Source: an uncultured Corynebacterium sp. (GTDB taxonomy: Bacteria; Actinomycetota; Actinomycetes; Mycobacteriales; Mycobacteriaceae). Taken from it: a stretch of DNA of 57,475 nt. The stretch is taken from assembly GCF_946221935.1 (NCBI RefSeq), contig NZ_CAMIGN010000015.1, forward strand, positions 1-57,475. The letters run 5' to 3'. Position 1 is the first letter of the stretch; each line of letters begins with the position of its first letter. Below, piece after piece: positions 18,043 through 26,405 of the stretch. A program made the translations under genes and the position numbers. The notes beneath the pieces were generated by a model. That model did no database searches. It saw only the letters and a program-made list of their open reading frames with translations, and was not told the DNA's origin.

Positions 18043-19068
18043 TCACAGTCCCGTCTGCGGAAGACCCGCGGTTTCTTCCCAACCGACCATCAGGTTGAGG
18101 CATTGGATAGCAGCACCGGCGGTGCCCTTGGTGAGGTTGTCAATGGCGCTGGTGGCGATGATCATGCCGTCGGCGACTTCCACTTGCAGGTGAACCATGT
18201 TGGAGCCCACGACGTTTTTTACCTCCGGCTGCTGGCCAGCGGGCAGCAAGTGCAGGAAGGGTTCATCGGCGCAGAAGTCCTCATAGGCACGGCGGATATC
18301 GCTCGCCTGGCCTCGTGCTGGAGCGGTGACTGTGGTGAGAATTCCGCGGGTCAGCGGCGCGAGTACTGGTGTGAAGGTGACATGCACGTCGTCCGAAGAG
18401 TGACCAGCAGGAAGGAGTTCCTCCACGCTCTGCTTGATCTCCGGGGCGTGACGGTGGGTTCCCACACCGTAGGCACGGAGGTTCCCCATAGTCTCGGAAC
18501 CAAGGAGGTTCACTGCCGCTTTCTTGCCTGCACCCGTGGTTCCCGTGACGGATACAACACTGACCTGCGGAGCCATAAGGCCACTGACAATAGCTGGCAT
18601 GAGAGCCATCGTCGCGCCGGTCGGGAAACAACCCGGGGCGGCTACGTAATTCGTTGCCGCAATATCCTCTCGGTGCCCCGGCATTTCCGGAATGCCGTAG
18701 GTGCGGGTGCCGGCGTGCGGCGTGCCGTAGAAGCGTGCCCAGTGATTTGCGTTCTTTAACCGGTAGTCAGCTCCGCAGTCCACGATCTTCATAGATTCCG
18801 GCAGGTCGAGGGAGGCAGAAACGCCATGCGGAAGAGCCAGGATTGCAGCATCATGCTCGCGGAGAACATCCTCAGTGGTGGCCTCGAGCACGCGATCCGC
18901 CAGTGCGGGAAGCCCTGGGTTGAGATCACCGAAGCGTGCGCCGGCATTAGAACCGCCGGTCAGCGCACCAATTTCGAAGTCCACGCCGTAGCCTGGGTGA
19001 TTGAGGAGGAGGCGAAGCGCTTCGCCACCCGCGTACCCGCTGGCGCCTGCTACTGCAATTTTCAACAT
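18043..19068 (-). CDS. argC: N-acetyl-gamma-glutamyl-phosphate reductase
   Basis: NADPH-dependent reduction of acetylglutamyl phosphate. 341 residues from the ATG at 19068. The nucleotide motif GASGYAGGE (8-16) and the catalytic C147 in AAPGCFPTGA are present. A GTG at 19095 would add nine residues and is less likely because the family usually starts just before the GxxGYxG motif. It is the first gene of the arg operon, with the promoter/operator region between it and pheT. Confidence 0.95.
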   Translation of the reverse strand: MLKIAVAGASGYAGGEALRLLLNHPGYGVDFEIGALTGGSNAGARFGDLNPGLPALADRVLEATTEDVLREHDAAILALPHGVSASLDLPESMKIVDCGADYRLKNANHWARFYGTPHAGTRTYGIPEMPGHREDIAATNYVAAPGCFPTGATMALMPAIVSGLMAPQVSVVSVTGTTGAGKKAAVNLLGSETMGNLRAYGVGTHRHAPEIKQSVEELLPAGHSSDDVHVTFTPVLAPLTRGILTTVTAPARGQASDIRRAYEDFCADEPFLHLLPAGQQPEVKNVVGSNMVHLQVEVADGMIIATSAIDNLTKGTAGAAIQCLNLMVGWEETAGLPQTGL

Positions 19069-19102
19069 AGGACGATTCTGCCCTACGTGACCCACGAATG
19101 CA

Positions 19103-19131
19103 AATTATTCAATATTGTGGGAATTATGCAA
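19103..19131 (-). promoter_or_regulatory. Candidate arg operon promoter overlapped by ARG-box-like sequence
   Basis: On the minus strand, -35 TTGCAT (19131-19126) and -10-like ATAATT (19108-19103) are 17 bp apart. The same AT-rich stretch contains TGCATAATTC and, facing it, GAATAATTTGCA, which resemble ArgR half-sites (TGAATAATT). Binding there would cover the promoter. Both promoter and operator are inferred from sequence. Confidence 0.5.
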
Positions 19132-21690
19132 CTATGCGCGGAGCGTGGCTCCCACACGCTCCGCCGCGGCCTGCAGAGCTGCTTCGCGGGACTTGCTGGC
19201 CTCTTCCTCTGTCAAGGTGCGATCTGCAGCGCGGAAACGCAGGCTGAAAGTCAACGAACGCTTGCCTTCGCCCAAGGACTCAGAGCGATAAACGTCGAAA
19301 AGACGAATCTCTTCCAACAGCTCGCCCGCACCAGCCCGAAGAGCATCTTCGACCGCCTGCGCCGGAGTGGACTCATCTACGACAACCGCAATGTCCTGCA
19401 GAACGGCCGGGAATGCAGACAGCACCGGACGCGGGAAAGTCTCCTCCAACGGCAGCGCATCCAGGTTGATCTCCATGGCCACGGTGCGCGGGGGAAGCTC
19501 GGCTCGCTCGCACACCTGCGGGTGCAGCTCACCAGCGTGCCCGACGACCGTCTCCCCTACCAGGATCTCAGCACAGCGACCCGGGTGCCACGGTAAGTAC
19601 TCGGCGTTACGCAGAGTAATCTCCACACCGGCAGCGCGGGCGACTACACGGGCAGATTCAATGGCATCCGCAGCAGTGAAAGCTTCCGGCGCACCCCACG
19701 TGCCCTGCAGCTGGCGATTACCCGTCGCGACGACGGCAACATGAAGTGGTTGTGCGGGCAGCGAATCCAGCAGCTCGGACAGCTCGGCGTCACTCGGGCG
19801 CTGCTTAACAGAAGGCATTGGCGAAAACTGCTCGGCCGACTTCGGAACAGAAACCTGCTCCACGCCGTACAAAGCTGCATCTCGCTGACCACGAGTGACG
19901 TTGCGACGCAGCGATTCGATCATCGACGGCAATAGTGTGGTGCCGATCTGCGCATAATCGCTCTCTAACGGGTTTTGCACCTTGACCGTCACGCGACGCG
20001 GATCATCAGCGGGCAGATCCCATACGTCGAATACATCATTGGCAATGAACGGGCTCGGCAGAATCTCTGCATAACCGGCCCATGCCAAAGCCTTACCCAC
20101 ATTGCGACGCATCCGCTGGCGCGGAGTATAACCGCGACCTGCGGGAGCGGTCGGAACGACAGAAGGAATATCCTCCAGCCCTTCCAGACGCAGCACCTCC
20201 TCCACTAGGTCGGCGGGCATCGTCAGGTCAGGACGCCAACTCGGCGGGGTGACCTCGATCTCGCGAGCCCCATTGTCGTCCCGCGAACCTGTCTCACGCA
20301 CCTCACAGCCCACCTCACGCAGGCGGGAAATAGTGGTGCCGTCGGGATAGATCATGCCCGCAGTCTTACCTGGGCGCGACGTGTGCATAGTGATCGTCGG
20401 CATCTCGGGCACTGCACCGAACAGGGTGCGCCCCTCCTCCACCTCGCCGCCGGCAATGTTCACCAGCAGTGCAACAGCGAAGTCCAGCGCGTCCTCGATA
20501 ACCGCCGCATCCGTGCCACGCTCAAACCGACGCGACGCTTCGGAGGACAGCTTGTGGCGACGGCACGTGCGTGCCACCGTGATCTGATTCCAGTGAGCGG
20601 CTTCAAACAGCACGTTGGTGGTCTCATCGGAAATCTCGGAGGTCGATCCGCCCATCACGCCAGCCAGGGACTGAATGCCGGACTCATCGGCGATCACAAC
20701 GTCTTCCGGATCCAGGGTGCGCTCCACATCGTCTAACGTGGTGAGCTTCTCCCCCTTCTTTGCCAGGCGAACGTGCAATTCGCCGTTGACCTTATCCGCA
20801 TCGAAAGCGTGCATCGGCTGACCAAGTAGGAACATCACGTAGTTCGTCACGTCCGTCGCCGGGTTCACAGGACGCTGACCACAAAGCATCAGCTCTCGCT
20901 GCAGCCACAGCGGAGATTCCGCCTTCGGATCAATTCCCCGCACCTTACGCATGCCAAACTTCGAGCACTTCGTGTCCGCGTCAACCTTCAGCGCCTGAAC
21001 CTCGCCGCCCGTGCCGGGCAGGCCGGCGAAAAGGTCGTTGCGCATCGCTGCTGCCGCCGGGTCCTGTGCCGGGTCGCGGTATTGCAGGTTGAAGCTCGAC
21101 GCCAACTCGCGCGCAAGCCCCCTGGCCGATAATGCGTATCCGCGGTCTGGGGTGATATTCACATCAAAGATGGTGTCCTGCAAACCCAACAGCCCACGGG
21201 CATCGTCGCCTACCTGAAGGTTGGCGCTGGCCAAATCGGCGTCAGAAATAGTCATGATGCCTGCGTTTTGCTGGCTGGCCAGACCAACCTCCATCGCAGA
21301 ACAGATCATGCCCTCAGAGATTTTGCCGTAGGTCTTACGCGCCGAGATCTCGAAGGGACCGGGCAGTACTGTACCGGGCAGGGCGATAACAACGTTGTCG
21401 CCCTCGGCGAAGTTCCGAGCGCCACAGATGATGTGCTGCAACTCGCCGGTGCCGTTGGCTTGGCCGACGTTCACATCGCAGTAGCGGATCGGCTTCTTAA
21501 ACTCGGTGAGCTCCTCAATCTTTTCTACTCGACCGATCACCAGTGGGCCGGTGGTCTCAGGGATCGCCTCGTAGCCCTCGGTCTCAAAGCCGACGCGGAC
21601 GAAGCCAGCGTCGAATTCCTCGGCGCTCACGCTCCACTGCGGGTTGGAAGTCTGCAGGATTCGGGTCAGCCACGATTGGGAAATAAGCAT
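19132..21690 (-). CDS. pheT: Phenylalanyl-tRNA synthetase beta subunit
   Basis: 852 residues, normal for bacterial PheT. The order of domains fits: N-terminal tRNA-binding OB fold (about 40-155), B3/B4 editing region with SSEASRRFERGTD near 375, B5 and core folds, and the C-terminal anticodon-binding domain (about 755-850). It forms an alpha2beta2 enzyme with PheS, which is directly upstream (59-bp gap). Confidence 0.97.
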   Translation of the reverse strand: MLISQSWLTRILQTSNPQWSVSAEEFDAGFVRVGFETEGYEAIPETTGPLVIGRVEKIEELTEFKKPIRYCDVNVGQANGTGELQHIICGARNFAEGDNVVIALPGTVLPGPFEISARKTYGKISEGMICSAMEVGLASQQNAGIMTISDADLASANLQVGDDARGLLGLQDTIFDVNITPDRGYALSARGLARELASSFNLQYRDPAQDPAAAAMRNDLFAGLPGTGGEVQALKVDADTKCSKFGMRKVRGIDPKAESPLWLQRELMLCGQRPVNPATDVTNYVMFLLGQPMHAFDADKVNGELHVRLAKKGEKLTTLDDVERTLDPEDVVIADESGIQSLAGVMGGSTSEISDETTNVLFEAAHWNQITVARTCRRHKLSSEASRRFERGTDAAVIEDALDFAVALLVNIAGGEVEEGRTLFGAVPEMPTITMHTSRPGKTAGMIYPDGTTISRLREVGCEVRETGSRDDNGAREIEVTPPSWRPDLTMPADLVEEVLRLEGLEDIPSVVPTAPAGRGYTPRQRMRRNVGKALAWAGYAEILPSPFIANDVFDVWDLPADDPRRVTVKVQNPLESDYAQIGTTLLPSMIESLRRNVTRGQRDAALYGVEQVSVPKSAEQFSPMPSVKQRPSDAELSELLDSLPAQPLHVAVVATGNRQLQGTWGAPEAFTAADAIESARVVARAAGVEITLRNAEYLPWHPGRCAEILVGETVVGHAGELHPQVCERAELPPRTVAMEINLDALPLEETFPRPVLSAFPAVLQDIAVVVDESTPAQAVEDALRAGAGELLEEIRLFDVYRSESLGEGKRSLTFSLRFRAADRTLTEEEASKSREAALQAAAERVGATLRA

Positions 21691-21749
21691 GATGTTCGAA
21701 AGATCCTTATTGGGGCTTTAAATGGGGTGCTCTGAAGAGTGAATATGGG

Positions 21750-22805
21750 TTAACCGCGGACGCCGAATGGCAGGGTGAAGCGGACGTCGCCCTCCACCAT
21801 GTCACGCATGTCGGGCAGGCCGTTGCGGAACTGCAGGGTGCGCTCGATGCCCATGCCGAAGGCGAAGCCGGAGTACACTTCCGGGTCTACGCCCGCAGCG
21901 ATCAAGACGTTGGGGTTGACCATGCCGCAGCCACCCCACTCGATCCAGCCGGCGCCACCCTTCTTATCTGCAAACCACACATCGACCTCGGCGGAAGGCT
22001 CGGTGAATGGGAAGTAGTTTGGGCGGATGCGGGTCTTGGCTTCCTCCCCGAACAGAGTCTTAGCCAGGTGATCCAGCGTGCCCTTCAGGTGTGCCATCGT
22101 CAGACCCTTATCAACAGCCAGGCCTTCAACCTGGTGGAAGACTGGGGTGTGGGTTGCATCCAGCTCATCGGTACGGAATACGCGTCCCGGGCAAGCAATA
22201 TAGATAGGAAGATCGCGGGACAGCATCGTACGCATCTGCACCGGAGAGGTATGGGTGCGCAAAACCTGGCCAGATCCCTCTGGGGCAATGTGGAAAGTAT
22301 CCTGCAGCGTTCGCGCAGGGTGGTCCGGAATGAAGTTCAGGGAGTCGAAGTTGAAGTACTCCGCCTCAACCTCCGGGCCATCCGCGATTTCCCAACCCAT
22401 GCCGACGAAGATATCGGCGATCTGCTCGGACAGGATGGTGATTGGGTGCTGAGCGCCGCGCTGGCCACGTGTCGTCGGTTCGGTTACATCGATACGCTCG
22501 GCGCGCAGGACTTCCTCATTGCGCTTACGCTCGAGCTCTGCCTTAACTTGCCCGAAGCACTTTTCGACGCGACCACGTGCCATGTTGACCATGCGGCCAG
22601 CGTCCTTGCGCTGTTCCTTCGGCAGACTGCCCAGGCTTCGGCGGGCTGCGGGAATGGGGGCATCGTCGCCCAGGTGCTCGCGGCGAGCAGCCGCCAGCTC
22701 TTCCAGATTTGCAGCGTCGGTGAAAGCCTTCTCAGCTGCGTCGGCGGCAGCGTTAAGGCTCTGCTCCGAGAGCTCTACCTGGGGAGTGTCCGCGGAATCC
22801 GTCAC
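21750..22805 (-). CDS. pheS: Phenylalanyl-tRNA synthetase alpha subunit
   Basis: Catalytic subunit of 351 residues. It has an N-terminal coiled-coil (about 1-90) and class II motifs, including HTSPVQMRTM, PGRVFRTDELDATHTPVFHQ and the C-terminal GFAFGMGIERTL. The GTG start has GAGGAG upstream. A hairpin lies in the leader at 22848-22891; I see no T-box. Confidence 0.97.
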   Translation of the reverse strand: MTDSADTPQVELSEQSLNAAADAAEKAFTDAANLEELAAARREHLGDDAPIPAARRSLGSLPKEQRKDAGRMVNMARGRVEKCFGQVKAELERKRNEEVLRAERIDVTEPTTRGQRGAQHPITILSEQIADIFVGMGWEIADGPEVEAEYFNFDSLNFIPDHPARTLQDTFHIAPEGSGQVLRTHTSPVQMRTMLSRDLPIYIACPGRVFRTDELDATHTPVFHQVEGLAVDKGLTMAHLKGTLDHLAKTLFGEEAKTRIRPNYFPFTEPSAEVDVWFADKKGGAGWIEWGGCGMVNPNVLIAAGVDPEVYSGFAFGMGIERTLQFRNGLPDMRDMVEGDVRFTLPFGVRG

Positions 22806-22847
22806 TTGTGTGCGCTCCTCTGTCTACGTGCACGGCTTAACCTGGTC

Positions 22848-22891
22848 AATAATACCCGGCGAGGGCGACCTCGCACCTAGCCGGGGTTATT
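22848..22891 (-). promoter_or_regulatory. Nested inverted repeat upstream of pheS
   Basis: Outer arms AATAATACCCGGC (22848-22860) and GCCGGGGTTATT (22880-22891) are nearly complementary. Inside is a perfect stem GCGAGG/CCTCGC (22859-22864, 22869-22874) with a 4-nt loop. It lies between the SpoU-family gene and pheS. It could be a terminator for the upstream gene without a T-run, or a leader structure controlling pheST. Confidence 0.45.
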
Positions 22892-22925
22892 CGTCTTCCA
22901 CCCAACCGCTGTACCGGACGCTGTG

Positions 22926-22975
22926 TCTAGTTAGGTCTAGATAGCTCTAGTTAGCTCGAGTTAGCTCGAGTTAGC
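22926..22975. repeat. Five tandem imperfect decamers
   Basis: Five 10-bp units in a row: TCTAGTTAGG, TCTAGATAGC, TCTAGTTAGC, TCGAGTTAGC and TCGAGTTAGC. The stop codon of the SpoU-family gene (TAA on the minus strand, 22971-22973) lies inside the fifth copy. Replication slippage is the simplest origin. Confidence 0.8.
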
Positions 22976-23786
22976 TTTGTGCTTGGGCTCGCGCCGACTC
23001 ATACATGCAAATGGAAGCGGCGGTGGCCAGGTTCAAGGATTCCGCGCGTCCCCGGATGGGGATGGAAACCCGCAGGTCTGCTTCCGCCAGCAGTTCCTCC
23101 CCGAGTCCGTGCGCTTCATTGCCGAACAGCCACGCGGTTGGTTTGGCGAGGATCTCCCCCGCATCGTCCAGACTCACTTCCCCGTCGGCGGCAGTGGCAA
23201 CGATCTGTAGCCCCTGTGCGCGCAGCTGGCCGAGGACATCTTTCACATTCGTTGAACGCGCCACAGGGACATGAAACAGCGATCCCGCGGAGGCACGCGC
23301 AGCTTTGCACGACTGCGGATCAGCAGTCTCCCCGGCGAACACCACGGCATCCGCACCCATGGCATCGGCCACTCGGATGAGAGTTCCGGCATTGCCGGGG
23401 TCGTTCGTTTCCACAGGAACGCTCACCAATCTTGGCTGCGGCGTCAATGCCTTAGCGACAGACCACAAAACCGGCTTACACACGGCGAACAAACCCGTGG
23501 TCGTGGCGGTATCAGCCAAATGCTTGGCGGCCTTGTCGTTGATGTAGTGAACGTAGACATTGAGGTATCCGGCGGTACGAATGATCGGCTCGAAACGCTC
23601 GGCCGCCGCCATAGTCACAAACACATCCGTGGCGCTGCCGGTAGCAATGGCCGCCTCTACGCTATTTTCCCCTTCCACGAGGAAAACCCCCGCCTTCTTG
23701 CGCGCAGCCGCACGGTGAAGCTTGGCTGCGTTGACCACACGGGGGGTTCGTTCAGTAAAAATTTCCTGTGCATCCTGCGGGTTCAT
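22971..23786 (-). CDS. SpoU/TrmH-family RNA 2'-O-methyltransferase
   Basis: 271 residues. An N-terminal substrate-binding domain (about 25-100, VFLVEGENSVEAAI) precedes the SPOUT catalytic fold. Catalytic-core motifs are VETNDPGNAGTLIR, LFGNEAHGLG and SIPIRGRAESLNLATAAS. It probably methylates ribose in 23S rRNA or tRNA with SAM; the target base is unknown. The ATG at 23786 is chosen because the preceding ten residues of the open frame are not family-like. It lies 19 bp downstream of the lipoprotein gene and upstream of pheS. Confidence 0.9.
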   Translation of the reverse strand: MNPQDAQEIFTERTPRVVNAAKLHRAAARKKAGVFLVEGENSVEAAIATGSATDVFVTMAAAERFEPIIRTAGYLNVYVHYINDKAAKHLADTATTTGLFAVCKPVLWSVAKALTPQPRLVSVPVETNDPGNAGTLIRVADAMGADAVVFAGETADPQSCKAARASAGSLFHVPVARSTNVKDVLGQLRAQGLQIVATAADGEVSLDDAGEILAKPTAWLFGNEAHGLGEELLAEADLRVSIPIRGRAESLNLATAASICMYESARAQAQS

Positions 23787-23805
23787 ATCCCACAGCTTAG
23801 GGCAC

Positions 23806-24597
23806 CTACTCCTCAAAGAGACGTTGGGTTGCCTCTTCCGTCGTGGTCACACCATTTTCTACATGGGTCTTGGTGACGGTTCCGCCTCGGCCCTCCTGAC
23901 CCAACTCGATGAGATAGTGACCATCGACGCGGAGCTGACCGTCCTCAACGACCGCAGTCATGGGCTCCCCCTGGTTGCCCGGCACTCCGCCCATTTTCAT
24001 GTCCAGGGATCCCAGCGGGAAGGTGGCCTTCGTGCGCCCCTCGTCAACCTCAGCCTTCTCGAGGTCTGCGGTGACCGACATACCACCCTTTCCAGCTGTA
24101 AAGCGCCATATTGCATCCAGCGTAAAGTTCAGCCCCGCCACGAATGCGCCACGGTCGTCCGTGTTCATTTCATCGACTCCCGCAAAGTAGTGACGCATGT
24201 TGTAGATCTTGTCGGCCGTTTCAAAGACCTGATCCTTTTCTTCATCACTCAATTCCGCGTAGTGCTCCACGGAATCGACTCGCTTCAGCAGGTTCTTCTC
24301 TTCGTCGGGCAGCTCGTCTATGGCCTGCACAAGGGAGGAATCCGTAGTGTTTTTCAGACAGTCGTCGATAGCCTTCGCCGCTTGTTCGGCGAAGTCTTCC
24401 TTGGACATGTCCGCATAAGAAAGATCTTCGCCCGCGCCATTTTCGTTGGTAGCAGTATCCCCGCCGTGCGCTTTCTCAGAGGCTTTCTCGACTGCCTGCT
24501 CGGCATCCTCGTTTGTGCTCATATTGCAGGCGGTAACGGATCCGGCGAGAGAAAGAGCAAGCAGTACTGCTGCAGATCGTCGTGTGTACGCATTCAT
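23806..24597 (-). CDS. Predicted lipoprotein of unknown function
   Basis: 263 residues with a lipoprotein signal: positive MNAYTRR, a hydrophobic core and a lipobox ending VTAC at C24. The mature part starts with an acidic, low-complexity stretch (about 25-60). It contains no motif I recognise. It is probably anchored on the outer face of the membrane. The next gene downstream is the SpoU methyltransferase; no functional link is evident. Confidence 0.8.
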   Translation of the reverse strand: MNAYTRRSAAVLLALSLAGSVTACNMSTNEDAEQAVEKASEKAHGGDTATNENGAGEDLSYADMSKEDFAEQAAKAIDDCLKNTTDSSLVQAIDELPDEEKNLLKRVDSVEHYAELSDEEKDQVFETADKIYNMRHYFAGVDEMNTDDRGAFVAGLNFTLDAIWRFTAGKGGMSVTADLEKAEVDEGRTKATFPLGSLDMKMGGVPGNQGEPMTAVVEDGQLRVDGHYLIELGQEGRGGTVTKTHVENGVTTTEEATQRLFEE

Positions 24598-24693
24598 TGT
24601 GGGGTTATCTCCTCAGGAAACACTGGCGAAACGAAGGGATAGCTTTTACCTCAATCTATCGGGAATCCGTCGGTCAAGAAGTCCCAAATGCGC

Positions 24694-24732
24694 AAAAGAC
24701 CCCCCACCCTGGAAAATCCAGGATGAGGGGTG
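24694..24732 (-). terminator. Rho-independent terminator of infC-rpmI-rplT
   Basis: On the minus strand, CACCCCTCATCCTGGA and TCCAGGGTGGGGGG form a stem with a short TT loop, followed by TCTTTT. It lies 22 bp past the rplT stop. Confidence 0.85.
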
Positions 24733-24754
24733 AACTAAGCCTTCCGGCTAGCTT

Positions 24755-25138
24755 TTAGGACGCAGCCGGTGCGTTAACGTCCTCCGGCAGGGCAGCCTTA
24801 GCAGCCTCACACAGAGCGGTGAAAGCGTCGAAATCGTTGACGGCCAGCTCGGCCAGGTTCTTGCGGTCAACCTCGATCTCAGCCAGGCGCAGACCCTGGA
24901 TCAGACGGTTGTAGGTCATGCCGTTCTGGCGTGCGCCAGCATTGATGCGCTGGATCCACAGCTTACGGAACTCGTTCTTGCGAGCCTTGCGGTCGCGGAA
25001 CTCGTAAGTCTTGGAGTGGAGCATCTGCTCCTTTGCCTTGCGGTACAGGCGGGAGCGCTGACCACGGTAGCCCTTAGCGGACTTCAGTACTTCGCGACGC
25101 TTCTTCTTGGCGTTCACTGAGCGCTTGACACGTGCCAC
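24755..25138 (-). CDS. rplT: 50S ribosomal protein L20
   Basis: 127 residues with the highly basic N-terminus (MARVKRSVNAKKKRREVLK) and the conserved KGYRGQRSRLYR. It binds 23S rRNA early in assembly. Gene order infC-rpmI-rplT is the standard bacterial one. A 112-bp gap separates it from rpmI. Confidence 0.98.
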   Translation of the reverse strand: MARVKRSVNAKKKRREVLKSAKGYRGQRSRLYRKAKEQMLHSKTYEFRDRKARKNEFRKLWIQRINAGARQNGMTYNRLIQGLRLAEIEVDRKNLAELAVNDFDAFTALCEAAKAALPEDVNAPAAS

Positions 25139-25250
25139 GGTGATACTTCCTTTTCTTTAAATTGTGCACGCCTCACAAAAGCACTATTGCAAGTGCAGTC
25201 ATTACTCGATGAGGCGGTGAGGTGAATAGGGGTGGAAAGGTGGGCTTTCG

Positions 25251-25445
25251 CTATGCCTTGCCCAGCAGACGCTTCATGCGCTTGACGTCAGCCGGAGCGA
25301 CGTCCTCGGTACCCTTTAGGCGACGAGTGCGCTTGGAGGGCTTGCCCTCCAGTAGGTGGCGGCGGTTAGCCTGCTCGCGACGCAGCTTGCCAGAGCCGGT
25401 GATCTTGATGCGCTTTGCGGCGCCCTTGTGAGTCTTCTGCTTCAT
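25251..25445 (-). CDS. rpmI: 50S ribosomal protein L35
   Basis: 64 residues, basic, beginning MKQKTHKGAAKRIKITGSGK as expected. It lies 32 bp after infC and is co-transcribed with it. Confidence 0.98.
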   Translation of the reverse strand: MKQKTHKGAAKRIKITGSGKLRREQANRRHLLEGKPSKRTRRLKGTEDVAPADVKRMKRLLGKA

Positions 25446-25477
25446 TGGTGAAAAACCTCTAACAACTAGTTCTGTTA

Positions 25478-25999
25478 CTACTTCTTGCCCTTGCGGATCG
25501 GGCCCAGCACCATGGTCATGTTGCGACCATCCTGCTTCGCACGAGTCTCAACTACGCCGTACTCTTCGACGTCGTTGGCCAGGCGCTCCAGCAGGCGGAA
25601 CCCGAGTTCCGGTCGAGACTGCTCACGCCCACGGAACATGATCGTTACCTTGACCTTCGAGCCCTTCTCCAGGAAACGAATAACGTTGCCCTTCTTGGTC
25701 TCGTAGTCGTGGTCGTCGATCTTCGGACGGAACTTCTGTTCCTTCACCACGGTCTGCTGCTGGTTCTTACGAGCTTCACGAGCCTTCTGGGCCTGCTCGT
25801 ACTTGAACTTGCCGAAGTCCATGATCTTCGCCACGGGTGGCTTGGCGTTCGGTGCAACCTCTACAAGGTCGAGGTCAGCTTCATAGGCCAGCTTTCGCGC
25901 ATCGTCTGTCTTGACGATACCGACCTGTTCGCCGCCTGGACCGACGAGTCGGACCTCAGGGACTCGAATACGGTCGTTGATGCGAGCTTCTGCGCTAAT
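25478..25999 (-). CDS. infC: Translation initiation factor IF-3, AUU start
   Basis: 173 residues when begun at the ATT codon 25999-25997, preceded by GAGGAG. This gives the conserved N-terminus ISAEARINDRIRVPEVRLVG followed by DLDLVEVAPNAKPPVAKIMD. A later GTG or ATG would remove most of the N-terminal domain. An AUU start is known for infC in other bacteria and allows IF-3 to repress its own translation, because IF-3 discriminates against non-standard start codons. The C-terminal domain (RGREQSRPELGFRLLERL) is complete. Confidence 0.93.
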   Translation of the reverse strand: MSAEARINDRIRVPEVRLVGPGGEQVGIVKTDDARKLAYEADLDLVEVAPNAKPPVAKIMDFGKFKYEQAQKAREARKNQQQTVVKEQKFRPKIDDHDYETKKGNVIRFLEKGSKVKVTIMFRGREQSRPELGFRLLERLANDVEEYGVVETRAKQDGRNMTMVLGPIRKGKK

Positions 26000-26343
26000 G
26001 TGAACTCCTCAGTAGCAGTTTGGTTAATGTCTTACCGACCCCTGCAGTACTGAAGATCCCCTGTGTTCCCCCACTATCACAACCACAGAAGCACCAGCGG
26101 GAACATATCCACGCTTCCATGCATTGCACTTCCGGATTTTCAGAACCCATCCGTGCCTGTGGCCACGACCCGAGCCCAACCTCTAAGGCGGTCTCTAGGT
26201 GGGAGAAGGAACCTCCACTTGCAGCCCGTTTCCAATTCCTTGGAGCAATGCGTTTCAAACAAACTGCTTGAAACAAAATGTCCCAAATGAACGGAACGAG
26301 ACGGTAGTACCTGGAAGTATAACAAGTAACCAATAGAACACAA
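26000..26343 (-). promoter_or_regulatory. infC promoter and long leader
   Basis: A good promoter lies on the minus strand: -35 TTGTGT (26343-26338), 16-bp spacer, -10 TATACT (26321-26316). Transcription would start near 26309, leaving a leader of about 310 nt with no gene in it. A quasi-palindrome GTGGGAG...CTCCAC occurs near 26200-26219. The region to 26405 otherwise holds only the start of the divergent gene. Confidence 0.6.
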
Positions 26344-26405
26344 AACGCCCTATCCGATCTGATCCCTAGGCGCGGGGCTGACCAAAGAAAAGCGACCTTT
26401 AAGAC

